Below the pieces are notes generated by a model that made no database searches, was not told the DNA's origin, and worked only from the letters and a program-made list of their open reading frames with translations. A program made the position numbers and the translations under genes. Source: JACTMJ01 sp039812845 (GTDB lineage: Bacteria; Acidobacteriota; Terriglobia; Bryobacterales; Bryobacteraceae). From it: a stretch of 13,702 nt of DNA. The stretch spans positions 1-13,702 of the forward strand of contig JBDIBK010000109.1 of assembly GCA_039812845.1 (NCBI GenBank). Direction: 5' to 3'. This document shows positions 13,074 through 13,702 of the stretch, one piece after another. How positions within the stretch are numbered: position 1 is the stretch's first letter; every line of letters starts with the position of its first letter.

Positions 13074-13702
13074 ATGTGCGGCGGCAACCACGGCATTCCG
13101 AAGACGCGGCGGGAATGGTTCCGTCACACGGCCGGGATCGCGGCCTTCGCGCTTTCCGCTGGGGCACGGCAGCTCTCAGCGAATCCGGAAATCCGGGGCG
13201 CAACCGTGATTCCGCTGCTTCCCCCCGGCCCGGGCAACCCCCGCAACACCGAAGGCGCGTTCGTCACCTTGCGCGACGGCCGCATCCTGTTCGCCTATAC
13301 GCGCTTCAGCGGTGGCGACAGCGACCATGACGCCGCAACCATCGCGGGGCGGTATTCGAGCGACGACGGAAAGACCTGGTCGCACGAGGATGCGACGCTC
13401 GTCGCGAATGAAGGCGCGATGAACGTGATGGACGTCAGCCTCTTGCGCCTGCGCGACGGCCGGATCGCCGTTTTCTATCTCCGAAAGAATTCCGTATTCG
13501 ATTGCAAACCGTTCGTGCGTTTCTCCTCCGATGAAGCGAAGAGCTGGAGCGAGGCGCGGCAATGCGTCTTTGAGGACGCCTACTGGGTGCTCAACAACGA
13601 TCGTGTGGTGGAACTGCCATCGGGCCGCCTGCTGATGCCGCTCGCCCGCCACCTGCGCTCCGGCGGAGATTACGATCCGCGCGGAACGGCGCATGTCTTC
13701 TA
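13074..13702 (+). CDS. Tat-exported sialidase-like (BNR repeat) protein, 3' end outside window
   Basis: 209 codons are visible from ATG 13074, with AGGAGG at 13059-13064. The N-terminus is a twin-arginine signal: TRREWFRHTAG (11-21), a hydrophobic stretch to about residue 36, then the mature protein. This predicts folded export to the periplasm or beyond. The mature part follows the BNR_2 sialidase/neuraminidase fold: NPRNTEGAFVTLRDGRILF (55-73, in the region of the first catalytic arginine), a classic Asp-box SSDDGKTW (95-102), the strongly conserved NEGAMNVMDVSLLRLRDGRI (112-131), and a degenerate Asp-box SSDEAKSW (151-158). Related proteins are annotated as exo-alpha-sialidases, but many act on other glycans or are untested. 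The catalytic tyrosine and later arginines lie beyond the window. It appears to be transcribed separately from the DUF3825 gene 148 nt upstream. Confidence 0.92.
   Translation, partial: MCGGNHGIPKTRREWFRHTAGIAAFALSAGARQLSANPEIRGATVIPLLPPGPGNPRNTEGAFVTLRDGRILFAYTRFSGGDSDHDAATIAGRYSSDDGKTWSHEDATLVANEGAMNVMDVSLLRLRDGRIAVFYLRKNSVFDCKPFVRFSSDEAKSWSEARQCVFEDAYWVLNNDRVVELPSGRLLMPLARHLRSGGDYDPRGTAHVF

Overview
The window is GC-rich chromosomal DNA, most likely from an acidobacterium of the Solibacter/Bryobacter type. This is inferred from the gene families, not measured. The pointers are a roughly 1,220-residue Oar-like TonB-dependent receptor with an N-terminal carboxypeptidase-regulatory-like domain, a membrane PD40 beta-propeller protein with the N-terminal block common in that group, a PEP-CTERM protein, and a Tat-exported BNR sialidase-like protein of the 'RREWF' type. 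Seven protein genes are supported, one cut off at each window edge. No tRNA, rRNA, CRISPR array or intact insertion sequence was seen.

Layout. (1) 1-1248, minus: ROK-family transcriptional regulator, C-terminus off the window. (2) 1249-1902: long divergent control region with several inverted repeats and a good sigma70-like promoter facing right. (3) 1903-5574, plus: TonB-dependent outer-membrane receptor, followed by two strong hairpins. (4) 5740-6140: non-coding stretch ending in a promoter. (5) 6141-8429, plus: membrane-anchored PD40 propeller protein. (6) 8594-9328, plus: PEP-CTERM-sorted secreted protein preceded by a perfect 7-bp dyad. (7) 9486-10532, minus: DUF4126 membrane protein with a PH-like C-terminal domain, convergent with the PEP-CTERM gene across a hairpin. 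(8) 10667-11047, minus: DksA/TraR-type zinc-finger protein. (9) 11048-12046: about 1 kb without a convincing gene. (10) 12047-12925, plus: stand-alone DUF3825 protein. (11) 13074-end, plus: Tat-exported sialidase-like protein, C-terminus off the window.

How they may work together. The clearest functional unit is the divergent ROK regulator / TonB receptor pair, which reads as a sugar-responsive repressor next to a large outer-membrane importer; the dyads between them are candidate operators. The other genes look like independent cell-envelope or regulatory genes with their own promoters and terminators. No multi-gene novel system is evident. The items most worth a second look are the operator-like dyads, the zinc-less ROK regulator, the DUF4126-PH fusion, the DUF3825 gene of unknown function and the long empty region before it.
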